Positions 1 to 5,434 are shown, counted from the stretch's first letter. The stretch is DNA of 5,434 nucleotides from Gammaproteobacteria bacterium (GCA_020444775.1 JAGRHX010000710.1:1-5434), one strand, 5' to 3'. Numbers and translations are program-made. Notes: generated by a model not told the origin, from the letters alone.

Positions 1-45
1 GTGATCTCCACTCAGGTGATCTCCATTCAGGTGATCTTCACTCAG
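1..45 (-). repeat. Three 15-bp tandem repeats carrying stop/start/SD modules after tctB
   Basis: Units are 1-15, 16-30 and 31-45. Unit 2 differs from unit 1 at one base, and so does unit 3. On the minus strand each unit reads CTGARTGRAGATCAC. It therefore holds a TGA stop, an immediately following ATG or GTG, and a GGAG or GAAG tract that lies 9 nt before the start codon of the next unit. Because the period is a multiple of three, everything stays in the tctB frame. The tctB stop is TGA 44-42, followed by GTG-AAG-ATC-ACC-TGA, then ATG-GAG-ATC-ACC-TGA, then GTG-GAG-ATC-AC at the window edge. The last GTG (11-9) may be the start of tctA, the usual downstream partner of tctB, but only 11 bases are visible. 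More units may lie outside the window. Confidence 0.85.
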
Positions 46-488
46 GGCAGCGGACTACGCAGCACGTGAGTGATGAGCAGATACGCGATGACCACGGGCA
101 CCAGTGACACCGGCACGATCAGGTCGAGCTTGCGCTCACCCATGAACAGCATGCAGCCGGCGATCAGCGCGGGCCCCCCCACCCAGATCCCGAACTTGCC
201 GGTCAACAGCACGCCCGCGAGCACGATCGCGCTGATCAGCAAGAAGAAGCCCAGACGTTCGCGGGTGAGCGGATTGGGCTCGTCCCGATACAGCTCGGGC
301 TTGCGCCAGGCCTGCAAGACCAGTCCCACGCTCGCGATCGCAATGCCGACCAGCATCACCATCGGATAGAAGTACGGAGACAAGCCGTGCCACACGCCGC
401 CGCTGTTCTCCATCGGTATGACGACGAAGATCATCACCAACGCGAACGATAGGAACAGCAGGCCACCAACGATGTCTGCCTTGCGCAA
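42..488 (-). CDS. tctB: Tripartite tricarboxylate transporter TctB family protein
   Basis: This is the small membrane subunit of a TTT-family secondary importer. In that family TctA is the large channel subunit and a periplasmic TctC protein binds the carboxylate. The 148-residue product fits the family size. Hydrophobic segments lie at about residues 6-25, 38-60, 79-96, 100-116 and 123-140. The segment LSPYFYPMVM (36-45) resembles the Pro/Phe-rich stretch that opens the second helix in TctB proteins. I chose the TTG start at 488 because GAGG (500-497) sits 8 nt upstream. The frame stays open to another TTG at 557, but that one has no evident ribosome binding site and adds a polar, Arg-rich stretch unlike a TctB N-terminus. 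An SDR gene lies upstream on the same strand, where tctC is often found. The stop overlaps a 15-bp tandem repeat. The substrate is unknown. Confidence 0.88.
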   Translation of the reverse strand: MRKADIVGGLLFLSFALVMIFVVIPMENSGGVWHGLSPYFYPMVMLVGIAIASVGLVLQAWRKPELYRDEPNPLTRERLGFFLLISAIVLAGVLLTGKFGIWVGGPALIAGCMLFMGERKLDLIVPVSLVPVVIAYLLITHVLRSPLP

Positions 489-496
489 CTTTGTAT

Positions 497-500
497 CCTC
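497..500 (-). promoter_or_regulatory. Ribosome binding site that decides the tctB start
   Basis: GAGG reads on the minus strand from 500 to 497, with an 8-nt A-rich spacer before the TTG at 488. This favours the shorter reading of the gene over the upstream in-frame TTG at 557. Confidence 0.6.
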
Positions 501-596
501 GAGCGGCAGGGGTAACCGTGAGCTGCAGGGCCACCTCGATTGGCGATTCGAGCTCAAGTCATCGATGGGGACCGGAGCCTACGCAGATTGCGCGGA

Positions 597-611
597 GACG
601 GCAACGCCGTC
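597..611 (-). other. Short hairpin in the SDR-tctB gap
   Basis: GACGGC (597-602) pairs with GCCGTC (606-611) across a 3-nt loop, about 40 nt downstream of the SDR stop on the minus strand. No T-run follows, so it is not a convincing intrinsic terminator. It could act as an mRNA-stabilising or partial attenuation hairpin between the SDR and tctB. I see only a weak promoter candidate for tctB in the gap (TTGCCG, 17 nt, TAGGCT on the minus strand), so co-transcription with the SDR is the simpler reading. Confidence 0.3.
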
Positions 612-650
612 GCCCGCACCACATCAGCCGACCATTCCGACGCGCCCCGC

Positions 651-1436
651 TCACATGCCCCGACTGGCACCACCGTCGATATCGATGATCGCGCCCTGCA
701 CGTAGCTACCGTGCTCGGAGCACAGGAAGGCGACCATGGCGGCAATCTCACGCGGCTCGCCAAAGCGCGGCACACCCGATTCCTCCACCGAGGCGCGCAT
801 CGCATCGTCCAGCGACAGGTTCCGGTCGCTGGCCAGTTGCGCAACCCGCCGATGCAGGCGATCGGTGATGATGTGCCCCGGGTGGATGGCATTCACCCGC
901 ACGCCGTCGTTGATGCCCCGATCCGCGAGCGCCTTGCTGAAGGTGGCCACCGCGGCGTTCACCGGCGCCCCAACCGTGAAATCGGCCGTTGGTGTGTTGG
1001 CACCGATGCCGCCGATGTTGATCACCTGTCCGCCGTTGGCACGAAGCTGTGGCCAGGCAGCACGGCAGAACCGCACCGCGGCGTGGAACTTGAGCGCGAA
1101 TCCGTCCAGATAGTCCTCGTCACCCAGCTCCAGGAAGTCACCACGCCGGGTTGCGCCTGCGTTGTTCACCAGGATGTCCAGGCGACCGAAACGCTCGACG
1201 GTGCGAGCCACCACGTCGGCGGGCGCGCCCGGCTCGCGCAGATCGTGGGCAACGCTCAGAGCCTGCACCCCGTGCTCGCGCTCGAGACGCGTCGTCACGC
1301 CGTCCAGGGCCGCCGCATCACGCGCGGTGACCGTGACGTTGGCGCCACATTCGGCCAGCACCAGCGCGATTTCCGCGCCGATGCCGCGACTACCACCGGT
1401 CACGATCGCGACCCTGCCACTCAAATCGATCTTCAT
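651..1436 (-). CDS. SDR family oxidoreductase with a non-canonical active site
   Basis: The 261-residue length is typical of a classical short-chain dehydrogenase/reductase. The Rossmann cofactor loop TGGSRGIG is at residues 13-20, Arg39 follows the second beta strand (a basic residue there suggests NADP(H)), and NNAG is at 91-94. The C-terminal IDIDGGAS (251-258) matches the usual end of the fold. I chose the ATG at 1436 because it places the glycine loop at the normal distance from the N-terminus; AAGG lies about 10 nt upstream. The frame is open for 25 more codons without family support. By eye, the catalytic tetrad is replaced: Lys116 for Asn, Gly142 or Gly143 for Ser, Gly156 for Tyr, and Asn160 for Lys in the YxxxK position. 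I recall a divergent SDR group with a similar 'VNAA' replacement, so this may be a lineage trait and not decay. It is probably transcribed leftward with tctB. The substrate cannot be assigned. Confidence 0.9.
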   Translation of the reverse strand: MKIDLSGRVAIVTGGSRGIGAEIALVLAECGANVTVTARDAAALDGVTTRLEREHGVQALSVAHDLREPGAPADVVARTVERFGRLDILVNNAGATRRGDFLELGDEDYLDGFALKFHAAVRFCRAAWPQLRANGGQVINIGGIGANTPTADFTVGAPVNAAVATFSKALADRGINDGVRVNAIHPGHIITDRLHRRVAQLASDRNLSLDDAMRASVEESGVPRFGEPREIAAMVAFLCSEHGSYVQGAIIDIDGGASRGM

Positions 1437-1455
1437 TGCCCATGACCCTTCAGTT

Positions 1456-1467
1456 GGCGAAAACGCC
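1456..1467. promoter_or_regulatory. Short inverted repeat in the divergent SDR/dehydrogenase region
   Basis: GGCG-AAAA-CGCC forms a 4-bp inverted repeat about 20 bp upstream of the SDR start codon. It overlaps the region where a leftward promoter could end: a weak minus-strand -10 candidate TAACAT lies at 1474-1469, with no good -35. It could be part of an operator or a small leader hairpin. The symmetry is short and may be chance in GC-rich DNA. Confidence 0.2.
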
Positions 1468-1571
1468 GATGTTAGCGCGCGGCGTGGGGCAGCTTCACGT
1501 ATCCCGTACACATCGCCGAGCGTCGTGTCGAGCGGACAGAATTCCAGACAAGGGCAATCAGCACGAAGCGG

Positions 1572-1577
1572 TATACT
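1572..1577 (+). promoter_or_regulatory. Candidate -10 box for the D-2-hydroxyacid dehydrogenase
   Basis: TATACT differs from the sigma-70 consensus -10 at one base and lies 26 bp upstream of the chosen ATG at 1604, which would give a leader of about 20 nt. It stands out as an AT-rich hexamer in a GC-rich stretch. No convincing -35 lies at 16-18 bp; CAGACA at 1545-1550 is too far upstream (21 bp). An activator-dependent promoter is possible. Confidence 0.35.
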
Positions 1578-1603
1578 GCGCCAAGGTGCTGACCGAGTGG
1601 CGT

Positions 1604-2653
1604 ATGCGGATGACCAAGACGACCACGGCGTGCGTGATGCTGCCGGCCGAACGGCTCGACCTGTTCAATGCCGAGCGGCTGGCCCGCAGACCGGAGCTGG
1701 ACCTGCATTTCATCCCCTACAGCGATCCGCCGGAAGTCCGACAGGCGCGCAAGCTGCGCCAGCTGACCCCGGCGCTTGCCGCGCGGTGCCCGGTGCTGAG
1801 CCCACGGGACGAGGCCGCCCTGGCGCGAGCCGAGATCGCGATCGCCCGGGATCTGCCGTTGGATCTGGGGCGCCGCGCGCCGCGGCTGCGTTGGGTGCAG
1901 GCGGTCGGGGCCGGCATCGAGCAGCTCGATCCACCGGGTCTGGCCGAGCTCGGTATCACCCTGACCAATGCCTCCGGTGTCGCCGCGGCGCCCATCGCCG
2001 AGTTCGTGATGGCGCAGCTGCTCGCCATCTGGAAGGAGCTGCGGCTCATCGACCAGCAACAGCGTGACAAGGTCTGGCGACGAACGCAGACCGCGCTGGT
2101 GGCGGGCAAGACCTTGGGGATCGTCGGCCTGGGCGCCATCGGACGGGCCACGGCGACACGCGCTCGGGCGTTCCAGATGCACGTGCTGGGCACCGCGCGG
2201 CGCGCGACCGCGGGCCAGCAGGACCCGGACGTGGACGAGTTGTTCCCGCTCGCGGAGCTGGACCGCATGCTCACTCGATGCGACGCGGTGCTCGCCTCCA
2301 TGCCGGCGACCCCCGACACTGCGGGCTACTTCGATGCCGCCCGCTTTGCCGCCTTCAAACCGGGCGCGATCTTCTGCAACGTCTCACGCGGCGCGATCGT
2401 CGACGAGCCCGCCCTGCTCGCGGCCCTGGACGCAGGCCGACCGGCCCGTGCCGTTCTCGACGTCACCGCCGTCGAACCCAACCCGCCGGAAAGCCCACTC
2501 TGGCACCACCCCAGCGTGCACCTGTCACCACACTCGTCGACCTCGATGGAGGGCTACGGGGAGCGGCTGGTCGAGCTGTTCCTGGACAACCTGGCACGCT
2601 GGCAGGCCGGCGAGCCGTTACGCAACGTGGTCGACCCGGGTCTCGGCTACTGA
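1604..2653 (+). CDS. D-2-hydroxyacid dehydrogenase (D-isomer-specific, NAD(P)-dependent)
   Basis: The protein belongs to the cytosolic family that interconverts D-2-hydroxyacids and 2-oxoacids (D-lactate, glycerate, hydroxypyruvate and related acids). From ATG 1604 it has 349 residues, slightly longer than usual. The substrate domain includes VGAGIEQLD (101-109). The cofactor motif GLGAIG is at 175-180. The family's catalytic Arg is in SRGAIVDE (Arg262), the Glu in AVEPNP (Glu291) and the His in SPHSS (His310), so the triad looks intact. The frame is open back to 1436, but the extra codons cross the putative promoter and match nothing I know. GTG 1586 and ATG 1610 are alternative starts; GAGTGG at 1595-1600 would suit 1610 by spacing. 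The gene diverges from the SDR and precedes a CoA-ester lyase gene on the same strand. The exact substrate is unknown. Confidence 0.9.
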   Translation: MRMTKTTTACVMLPAERLDLFNAERLARRPELDLHFIPYSDPPEVRQARKLRQLTPALAARCPVLSPRDEAALARAEIAIARDLPLDLGRRAPRLRWVQAVGAGIEQLDPPGLAELGITLTNASGVAAAPIAEFVMAQLLAIWKELRLIDQQQRDKVWRRTQTALVAGKTLGIVGLGAIGRATATRARAFQMHVLGTARRATAGQQDPDVDELFPLAELDRMLTRCDAVLASMPATPDTAGYFDAARFAAFKPGAIFCNVSRGAIVDEPALLAALDAGRPARAVLDVTAVEPNPPESPLWHHPSVHLSPHSSTSMEGYGERLVELFLDNLARWQAGEPLRNVVDPGLGY

Positions 2654-2770
2654 TTCTGAGCTGGCTGCCATATCGGCAACATGGTCTCCACCCGGCGCTC
2701 GGGCCGAGTCGATGTCGATCGGCGAGATGCGAGCTACGATGCGGCCGTCGTCGGCACGCCCCATGCCGCA

Positions 2771-2776
2771 TACAAT
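2771..2776 (+). promoter_or_regulatory. Candidate -10 box upstream of the CoA-ester lyase gene
   Basis: TACAAT differs from TATAAT at one base and lies 70 bp before the lyase start. The hexamer 17 bp upstream, TCGTCG at 2748-2753, matches the -35 consensus poorly. A second possible -10, TACGAT, is at 2735-2740. Together with the 193-bp gap after the dehydrogenase gene this suggests the lyase may have its own promoter. Confidence 0.3.
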
Positions 2777-2812
2777 CCAGGTCTACCAGCCAGATCCACC
2801 CGACATCAGGCC

Positions 2813-2824
2813 GCTCGTACGAGC
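2813..2824. promoter_or_regulatory. Perfect 12-bp palindrome in the lyase leader
   Basis: GCTCGTACGAGC is a perfect dyad centred on TA, 22 bp upstream of the lyase start codon and about 37 bp downstream of the candidate -10 at 2771-2776. It would suit a roadblock-type operator for a dimeric regulator. As RNA, the absence of any loop makes a stable hairpin less likely. No regulator gene is present in the window to pair with it. Confidence 0.35.
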
Positions 2825-2833
2825 CGTCGCAGC

Positions 2834-2839
2834 AGAGGA
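2834..2839 (+). promoter_or_regulatory. Strong ribosome binding site for the CoA-ester lyase
   Basis: AGAGGA lies 7 nt before ATG 2847. It fixes the start at 2847 even though the same frame is open upstream for several hundred bases, through the dehydrogenase gene. Confidence 0.75.
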
Positions 2840-2846
2840 ACCCACC

Positions 2847-3764
2847 ATGAAGCTCTATCGTTCGACCCTGTTCGTCCCCGGCAACCGCGCGGCCTGGATC
2901 ACCAAGGCCCCCAAGTACGGTCCGGATGCGCTGATGATCGACCTGGAGGACGCGGTGCCGATCGCCGAGAAGCGCGAGGCTCGCGGCATCGTACGCGCCG
3001 GCATAGAGCAGCTGCGCGACACCGATATTGGCGTGTTCGTCCGGCTCAATGGCATCGATACCGGCCTGACCAGCGAAGACATCGAAGCGGTGGTCACCAG
3101 CGGGCTGGACGCGGTCGCGGTGCCCAAGCTCGAGACCATCGAACAGGTCTTGAAGGTCGACGCATGGCTGGAGCACTTCGAGCGCAAGGCTGATCTCCCG
3201 ATCGGCAGCGTGAAGCTGATGGCGCTGCCGGAGACCGCGCGCGGCATCATGGATGCGTACAAGCTGGCCACGGCCTGCCCGCGTGTCGCGCATGTCATCG
3301 GCGGCGTCGGCGCACGCTCGGGCGATGTCACCCGCGCAGTCGGCTTCAAGTGGACACGCGAGGGTCTGGAGAGCCTGTACATGGCCTCGCACGTGCTGCT
3401 CGCGGCGCGCGCGGCCGGTGTCGAGTATCCAATCGGTATCGGCTCGCTGGAGGTCGGTGATCTGGACCTGGTCCGTTTCCAGCTGAAGCGTGGACGCGAG
3501 ATCGGCTTTCGCGGCGTGCTCTTGATCCACCCCGCCGCCGTGCCCATCGCCAACGAGCTGTTTGCCCCGTCCGAGGACGAGATCGCCTGGAACAAAGGCG
3601 TGCTCCAGGCCATGGCCGACGCCGAGAAGGCCGGCATCGCGGCGGTCACCTACGACGGCATGATGATCGACTATGCCCACGTGCGAAACGCCAAGGATCT
3701 GCTCGAGCAGGCGCGATCGTTCGGCCTCGATGTAGGGGAGCTTGCCCATATCGACGCGCTTTGA
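2847..3764 (+). CDS. HpcH/HpaI aldolase / citrate lyase beta (CitE-like) family CoA-ester lyase
   Basis: The family comprises Mg2+-dependent TIM-barrel enzymes that make or break C-C bonds in CoA thioesters such as malyl-CoA, citramalyl-CoA and, within citrate lyase, citryl-ACP; some members are malyl-CoA thioesterases. The 305-residue length is typical. The N-terminus carries the family pattern LYRSTLFVPGNR (3-14), then LMIDLEDAV (29-37), FVRLNG with Arg66 (64-69), VPK (92-94), LPETARGI with the expected metal ligand Glu129 (127-134), Asp160 as the second expected metal ligand, and LLIHPAAV (225-232). It is downstream of a D-2-hydroxyacid dehydrogenase gene but separated by 193 bp with its own possible promoter. 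No citrate lyase alpha or gamma subunit gene is visible, so a stand-alone CoA-ester lyase is more likely than a true CitE. The exact substrate is unresolved. Confidence 0.92.
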   Translation: MKLYRSTLFVPGNRAAWITKAPKYGPDALMIDLEDAVPIAEKREARGIVRAGIEQLRDTDIGVFVRLNGIDTGLTSEDIEAVVTSGLDAVAVPKLETIEQVLKVDAWLEHFERKADLPIGSVKLMALPETARGIMDAYKLATACPRVAHVIGGVGARSGDVTRAVGFKWTREGLESLYMASHVLLAARAAGVEYPIGIGSLEVGDLDLVRFQLKRGREIGFRGVLLIHPAAVPIANELFAPSEDEIAWNKGVLQAMADAEKAGIAAVTYDGMMIDYAHVRNAKDLLEQARSFGLDVGELAHIDAL

Positions 3765-3769
3765 CGGGA

Positions 3770-3814
3770 CCTCGCTCGCTTGCGAGGCCTTCTAAGCCAC
3801 GCGTATGTGCGTGG
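3770..3814 (+). terminator. Two neighbouring hairpins after the CoA-ester lyase
   Basis: CCTCGC (3770-3775) pairs with GCGAGG (3782-3787), and CCACGC (3797-3802) pairs with GCGTGG (3809-3814). Each has a 6-bp stem and a 6-nt loop, and 9 nt separate them. The first begins 5 nt after the lyase stop. Neither is followed by a clear T-run, so classical intrinsic termination is doubtful. Their position between convergent genes fits a 3'-end or bidirectional transcription-ending role. The segment 3783-3789 can alternatively pair with 3818-3824. The rest of the gap, to 3966, holds no gene I can support. Confidence 0.4.
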
Positions 3815-3966
3815 ATCGGCCTCGGGTCGCCTGCGCCGGATTGGCCTGGTCCAGCCCGGTCGATTCGGCGCGCGATGCTCGTCAGCGGCAGAGCCGGGCA
3901 ATCGACATGGTCAAGGCCAGAGGCTTGCATGCATGTAGCGAGAGCCCACAAGACCTGCATGGCCGC

Positions 3967-5010
3967 TCAGGACGCCGGTGGTGGTGAGCCCTCCCGATCA
4001 CAGCGCGCGTGCTCAAGCCCGTGGACGGTTCCACAGTCCGACACGCTGCGCAGTGGACGCAAGCAGGCGATAGCATGACCGGGACTTGCGTATCCGAACG
4101 GCGGCAAGGTCTGTTCACAGCCGGGTTCCGCCCGGCGACAGCGGGGCGCGAACGGGCAACCCGGGCCGAGCTGGGTCAGATCCGGCGGCATGCCCTCGAT
4201 GGCCTGCAAAGGCGCACCCCGACGTGCGCCGTGCACGGTGGCGTGCAACAGCCCGTCGGTGTACGGATGTCCCGGCCGCTCGAGCACCTCTACCGCGTCA
4301 CCCTGCTCGACCAGACGGCCGGCGTACATCACCGCGATCCGGTCAGCGATCTCTGCGGCCACCCCGACGTCGTGGGTCACGAAGATCACGGCCATCCCCA
4401 GCTCGCGCTGCAGCTCGCGCAATAACAGGACGATCTGGATTTGCACTGTCACATCGAGCGCCGTGGTCGGCTCGTCAGCGAGCAACAGCTGCGGTTTGCA
4501 GGCCAGGGCCAGCGCGATCATCGCCCGTTGACGCATGCCGCCGGAGAGCTCGTGCGGGTAGCTGCGTAGCCGTCTTGCCGCGGACGGGATCCGCACCAGA
4601 TCGAGCATCTGCTGCGCACGCGCAGTGGCAGCATGCCAGCTCAGGCCTTCGTGCTTGACGATGGTCTCGGCAATCTGCGTGCCGATGGTGAAAACGGGGT
4701 CCAGCGCAATCATCGGTTCCTGGAAGACCATCGCGACACGCGGGCCACGAATACGCCCCAGGGTCTGCCTGTCCGCTGTGCTCAAGCAGATCCCGTCGAA
4801 GTCGATACGTCCGCTCTCCCGGCATCGAACGCGCGGTAACAAGCGCGCGATTGCACGCAGGGTAACGCTCTTGCCGGAGCCGGACTCGCCGAGCAGACCC
4901 AGAACCTCTCCCGCCTGCAGCGAGAAGCTCACGTTGTTGAGCGCGCGCACCACGCCATCGCGGGTATCAAAGCGCACGTCAAGATCCTGGACCTTCAGCA
5001 GTGCACTCAT
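3967..5010 (-). CDS. Dipeptide/oligopeptide ABC importer ATPase, DppD/OppD-like
   Basis: This is a cytoplasmic nucleotide-binding subunit that powers a peptide/nickel/opine-type ABC importer together with an F-type partner. The 347-residue protein has Walker A GESGSGKS (41-48), Q-loop FQEP (Gln97), signature LSGGMRQR (155-162), Walker B LLLADE (175-180), D-loop ALD (184-186) and switch His213. The oligopeptide C-terminal domain follows, with HPYT (248-251) and cysteines 285, 291, 298 and 316, spaced C-x5-C-x6-C-x17-C. About 30 residues continue past the last of these, with Cys326 and Cys337, which is longer than usual. The ATG at 5010 overlaps the upstream gene's TGA as ATGA, which implies translational coupling; no clear Shine-Dalgarno is needed or seen. 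It is the last gene of a leftward operon, convergent with the lyase gene. The transported solute cannot be told from an ATPase. Confidence 0.95.
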   Translation of the reverse strand: MSALLKVQDLDVRFDTRDGVVRALNNVSFSLQAGEVLGLLGESGSGKSVTLRAIARLLPRVRCRESGRIDFDGICLSTADRQTLGRIRGPRVAMVFQEPMIALDPVFTIGTQIAETIVKHEGLSWHAATARAQQMLDLVRIPSAARRLRSYPHELSGGMRQRAMIALALACKPQLLLADEPTTALDVTVQIQIVLLLRELQRELGMAVIFVTHDVGVAAEIADRIAVMYAGRLVEQGDAVEVLERPGHPYTDGLLHATVHGARRGAPLQAIEGMPPDLTQLGPGCPFAPRCRRAEPGCEQTLPPFGYASPGHAIACLRPLRSVSDCGTVHGLEHARCDREGSPPPAS

Positions 5011-5434
5011 CGCTGCGCACCGTCACGGCCGGCGGCGGGGCCATCTGCAGCACATGCCCGGGAGTGGCCTGAGCGCGGGTCGCTCATGTGACAGGCGACC
5101 AGATGGGCGTCACAAGCGCCTCCGCTGGCAAGCACTGGCAGCGGTGCTTGTGCTTCGCATACCGGCTCGGCAAAGTGACATCGGTCCCTGAAGCGGCAGC
5201 CAGGCGCAGGGTCGATGGGATTGGGCGGATCGCCGCTGAGCGGTGCCACCTCGGTTCGCTGACGTGGATTCAGCGAGGGCATTGCCCGCAGCAATGCCCG
5301 GGTGTACGGGTGCAGAGGGTTATCGTAGATCTGCTCGACCGGCCCGATCTCCGCGATCTGCCCCAGATACATCACCATCACCCGGTCACTGACATAGCGG
5401 ACCACGTTGAGGTCGTGGCTGATGAACACATAGG
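5007..5434 (-). CDS. Dipeptide/oligopeptide ABC importer ATPase, DppF/OppF-like (5' end outside window)
   Basis: Only the last 141 residues are present. The visible part starts at the H-loop strand, YVFISHDL, with the switch His, so Walker A, signature and Walker B lie beyond the right edge. Next come VMVMYLGQIAEIG and the oligopeptide-family segment HPYTRALL. The phrase LSGDPPNPIDPAPGCRF is typical of the F-type subunit, and a C-x5-C-x6-C motif with a later Cys in VACH follows. The valine in YVFIS is GTG but is internal to the domain, so it is not a start. A tail of about 25 residues follows the last family cysteine. The gene overlaps the downstream D-like ATPase gene by 4 nt. Transcription order here is F then D, the reverse of the common dppDF order. 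Confidence 0.93.
   Translation of the reverse strand, partial: YVFISHDLNVVRYVSDRVMVMYLGQIAEIGPVEQIYDNPLHPYTRALLRAMPSLNPRQRTEVAPLSGDPPNPIDPAPGCRFRDRCHFAEPVCEAQAPLPVLASGGACDAHLVACHMSDPRSGHSRACAADGPAAGRDGAQR

Noticed and set aside
174..180. Run of seven C (seven G on the coding strand) inside tctB
   Set aside because: A phase-variable tract was considered, but seven bases is short and the run encodes a Gly-Gly-Pro turn that fits the protein.
540..1445. 301-codon open frame on the plus strand
   Set aside because: It lies antisense over the SDR gene, has low-complexity His/Arg-rich composition and shows no family motif; it is a by-product of GC-rich codon use.
1436..1603. Longer N-terminus for the D-2-hydroxyacid dehydrogenase
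   Set aside because: It would cross the candidate promoter and fill the whole divergent intergenic region; the added residues do not match the family.
2064..2846. Upstream extension of the lyase reading frame
   Set aside because: It overlaps the dehydrogenase gene out of frame, is rich in Arg/Ser/Pro, and the lyase has a strong ribosome binding site and a family-typical N-terminus at 2847.
2463..3749. 428-codon open frame on the minus strand
   Set aside because: It is antisense to the dehydrogenase end and the whole lyase gene, which have clear motifs; its own translation resembles nothing recognisable.
3926..3933. TGCATGCA palindrome in the convergent gap
   Set aside because: An 8-bp dyad is expected by chance and has no positional relation to a start or promoter.
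3765..3966. Small open frames on both strands in the convergent gap (parts of 3761-4078 plus and 3646-3960 minus)
   Set aside because: They run into neighbouring genes, lack ribosome binding sites and have no recognisable protein features.

Overview
The window is GC-rich (about two thirds G+C by eye), with GC-biased third codon positions and closely packed genes. The gene families present are a tripartite tricarboxylate transporter subunit, an SDR, a D-2-hydroxyacid dehydrogenase, a CitE-like lyase and Dpp/Opp-type ABC ATPases. This mix is typical of accessory catabolic regions in Proteobacteria, most likely Betaproteobacteria of the Burkholderiales/Alcaligenaceae type. The lineage is an inference from composition and gene content; there is no rRNA or other phylogenetic marker here.

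Layout from left to right. Bases 1-45 carry three 15-bp tandem repeats that overlap the stop codon of a minus-strand TctB gene (42-488, TTG start). Upstream of it on the same strand is an SDR gene (651-1436), so SDR, tctB and presumably a tctA beyond the left edge form a leftward unit. A 167-bp divergent intergenic region (1437-1603) separates this from a rightward D-2-hydroxyacid dehydrogenase (1604-2653). A 192-bp leader region (2655-2846) follows, with a possible promoter, a 12-bp palindrome and a clear ribosome binding site, and then a rightward HpcH/HpaI (CitE-like) CoA-ester lyase gene (2847-3764). A 202-bp convergent intergenic region (3765-3966) with two neighbouring hairpins separates this from the tail of a leftward ABC importer operon: a DppD/OppD-like ATPase (3967-5010) overlapped by 4 nt by a DppF/OppF-like ATPase (5007 to beyond the right edge).

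How the genes may work together (inference). TctB is the small membrane subunit of a carboxylate importer. The two oxidoreductases and the CoA-ester lyase could act on an imported hydroxy- or dicarboxylic acid, with the lyase cleaving a malyl- or citramalyl-CoA-like intermediate. The ABC importer is a separate transcription unit and may bring in peptides or another nitrogen-containing solute. No substrate can be assigned from the sequence, and no transcriptional regulator lies in the window.

The observations most worth following are the in-frame triplicated stop/start/Shine-Dalgarno unit after tctB, and the SDR in which all four positions of the classical Asn-Ser-Tyr-Lys tetrad appear substituted. 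I found no CRISPR array, tRNA, rRNA, insertion sequence or clearly new multi-gene system.
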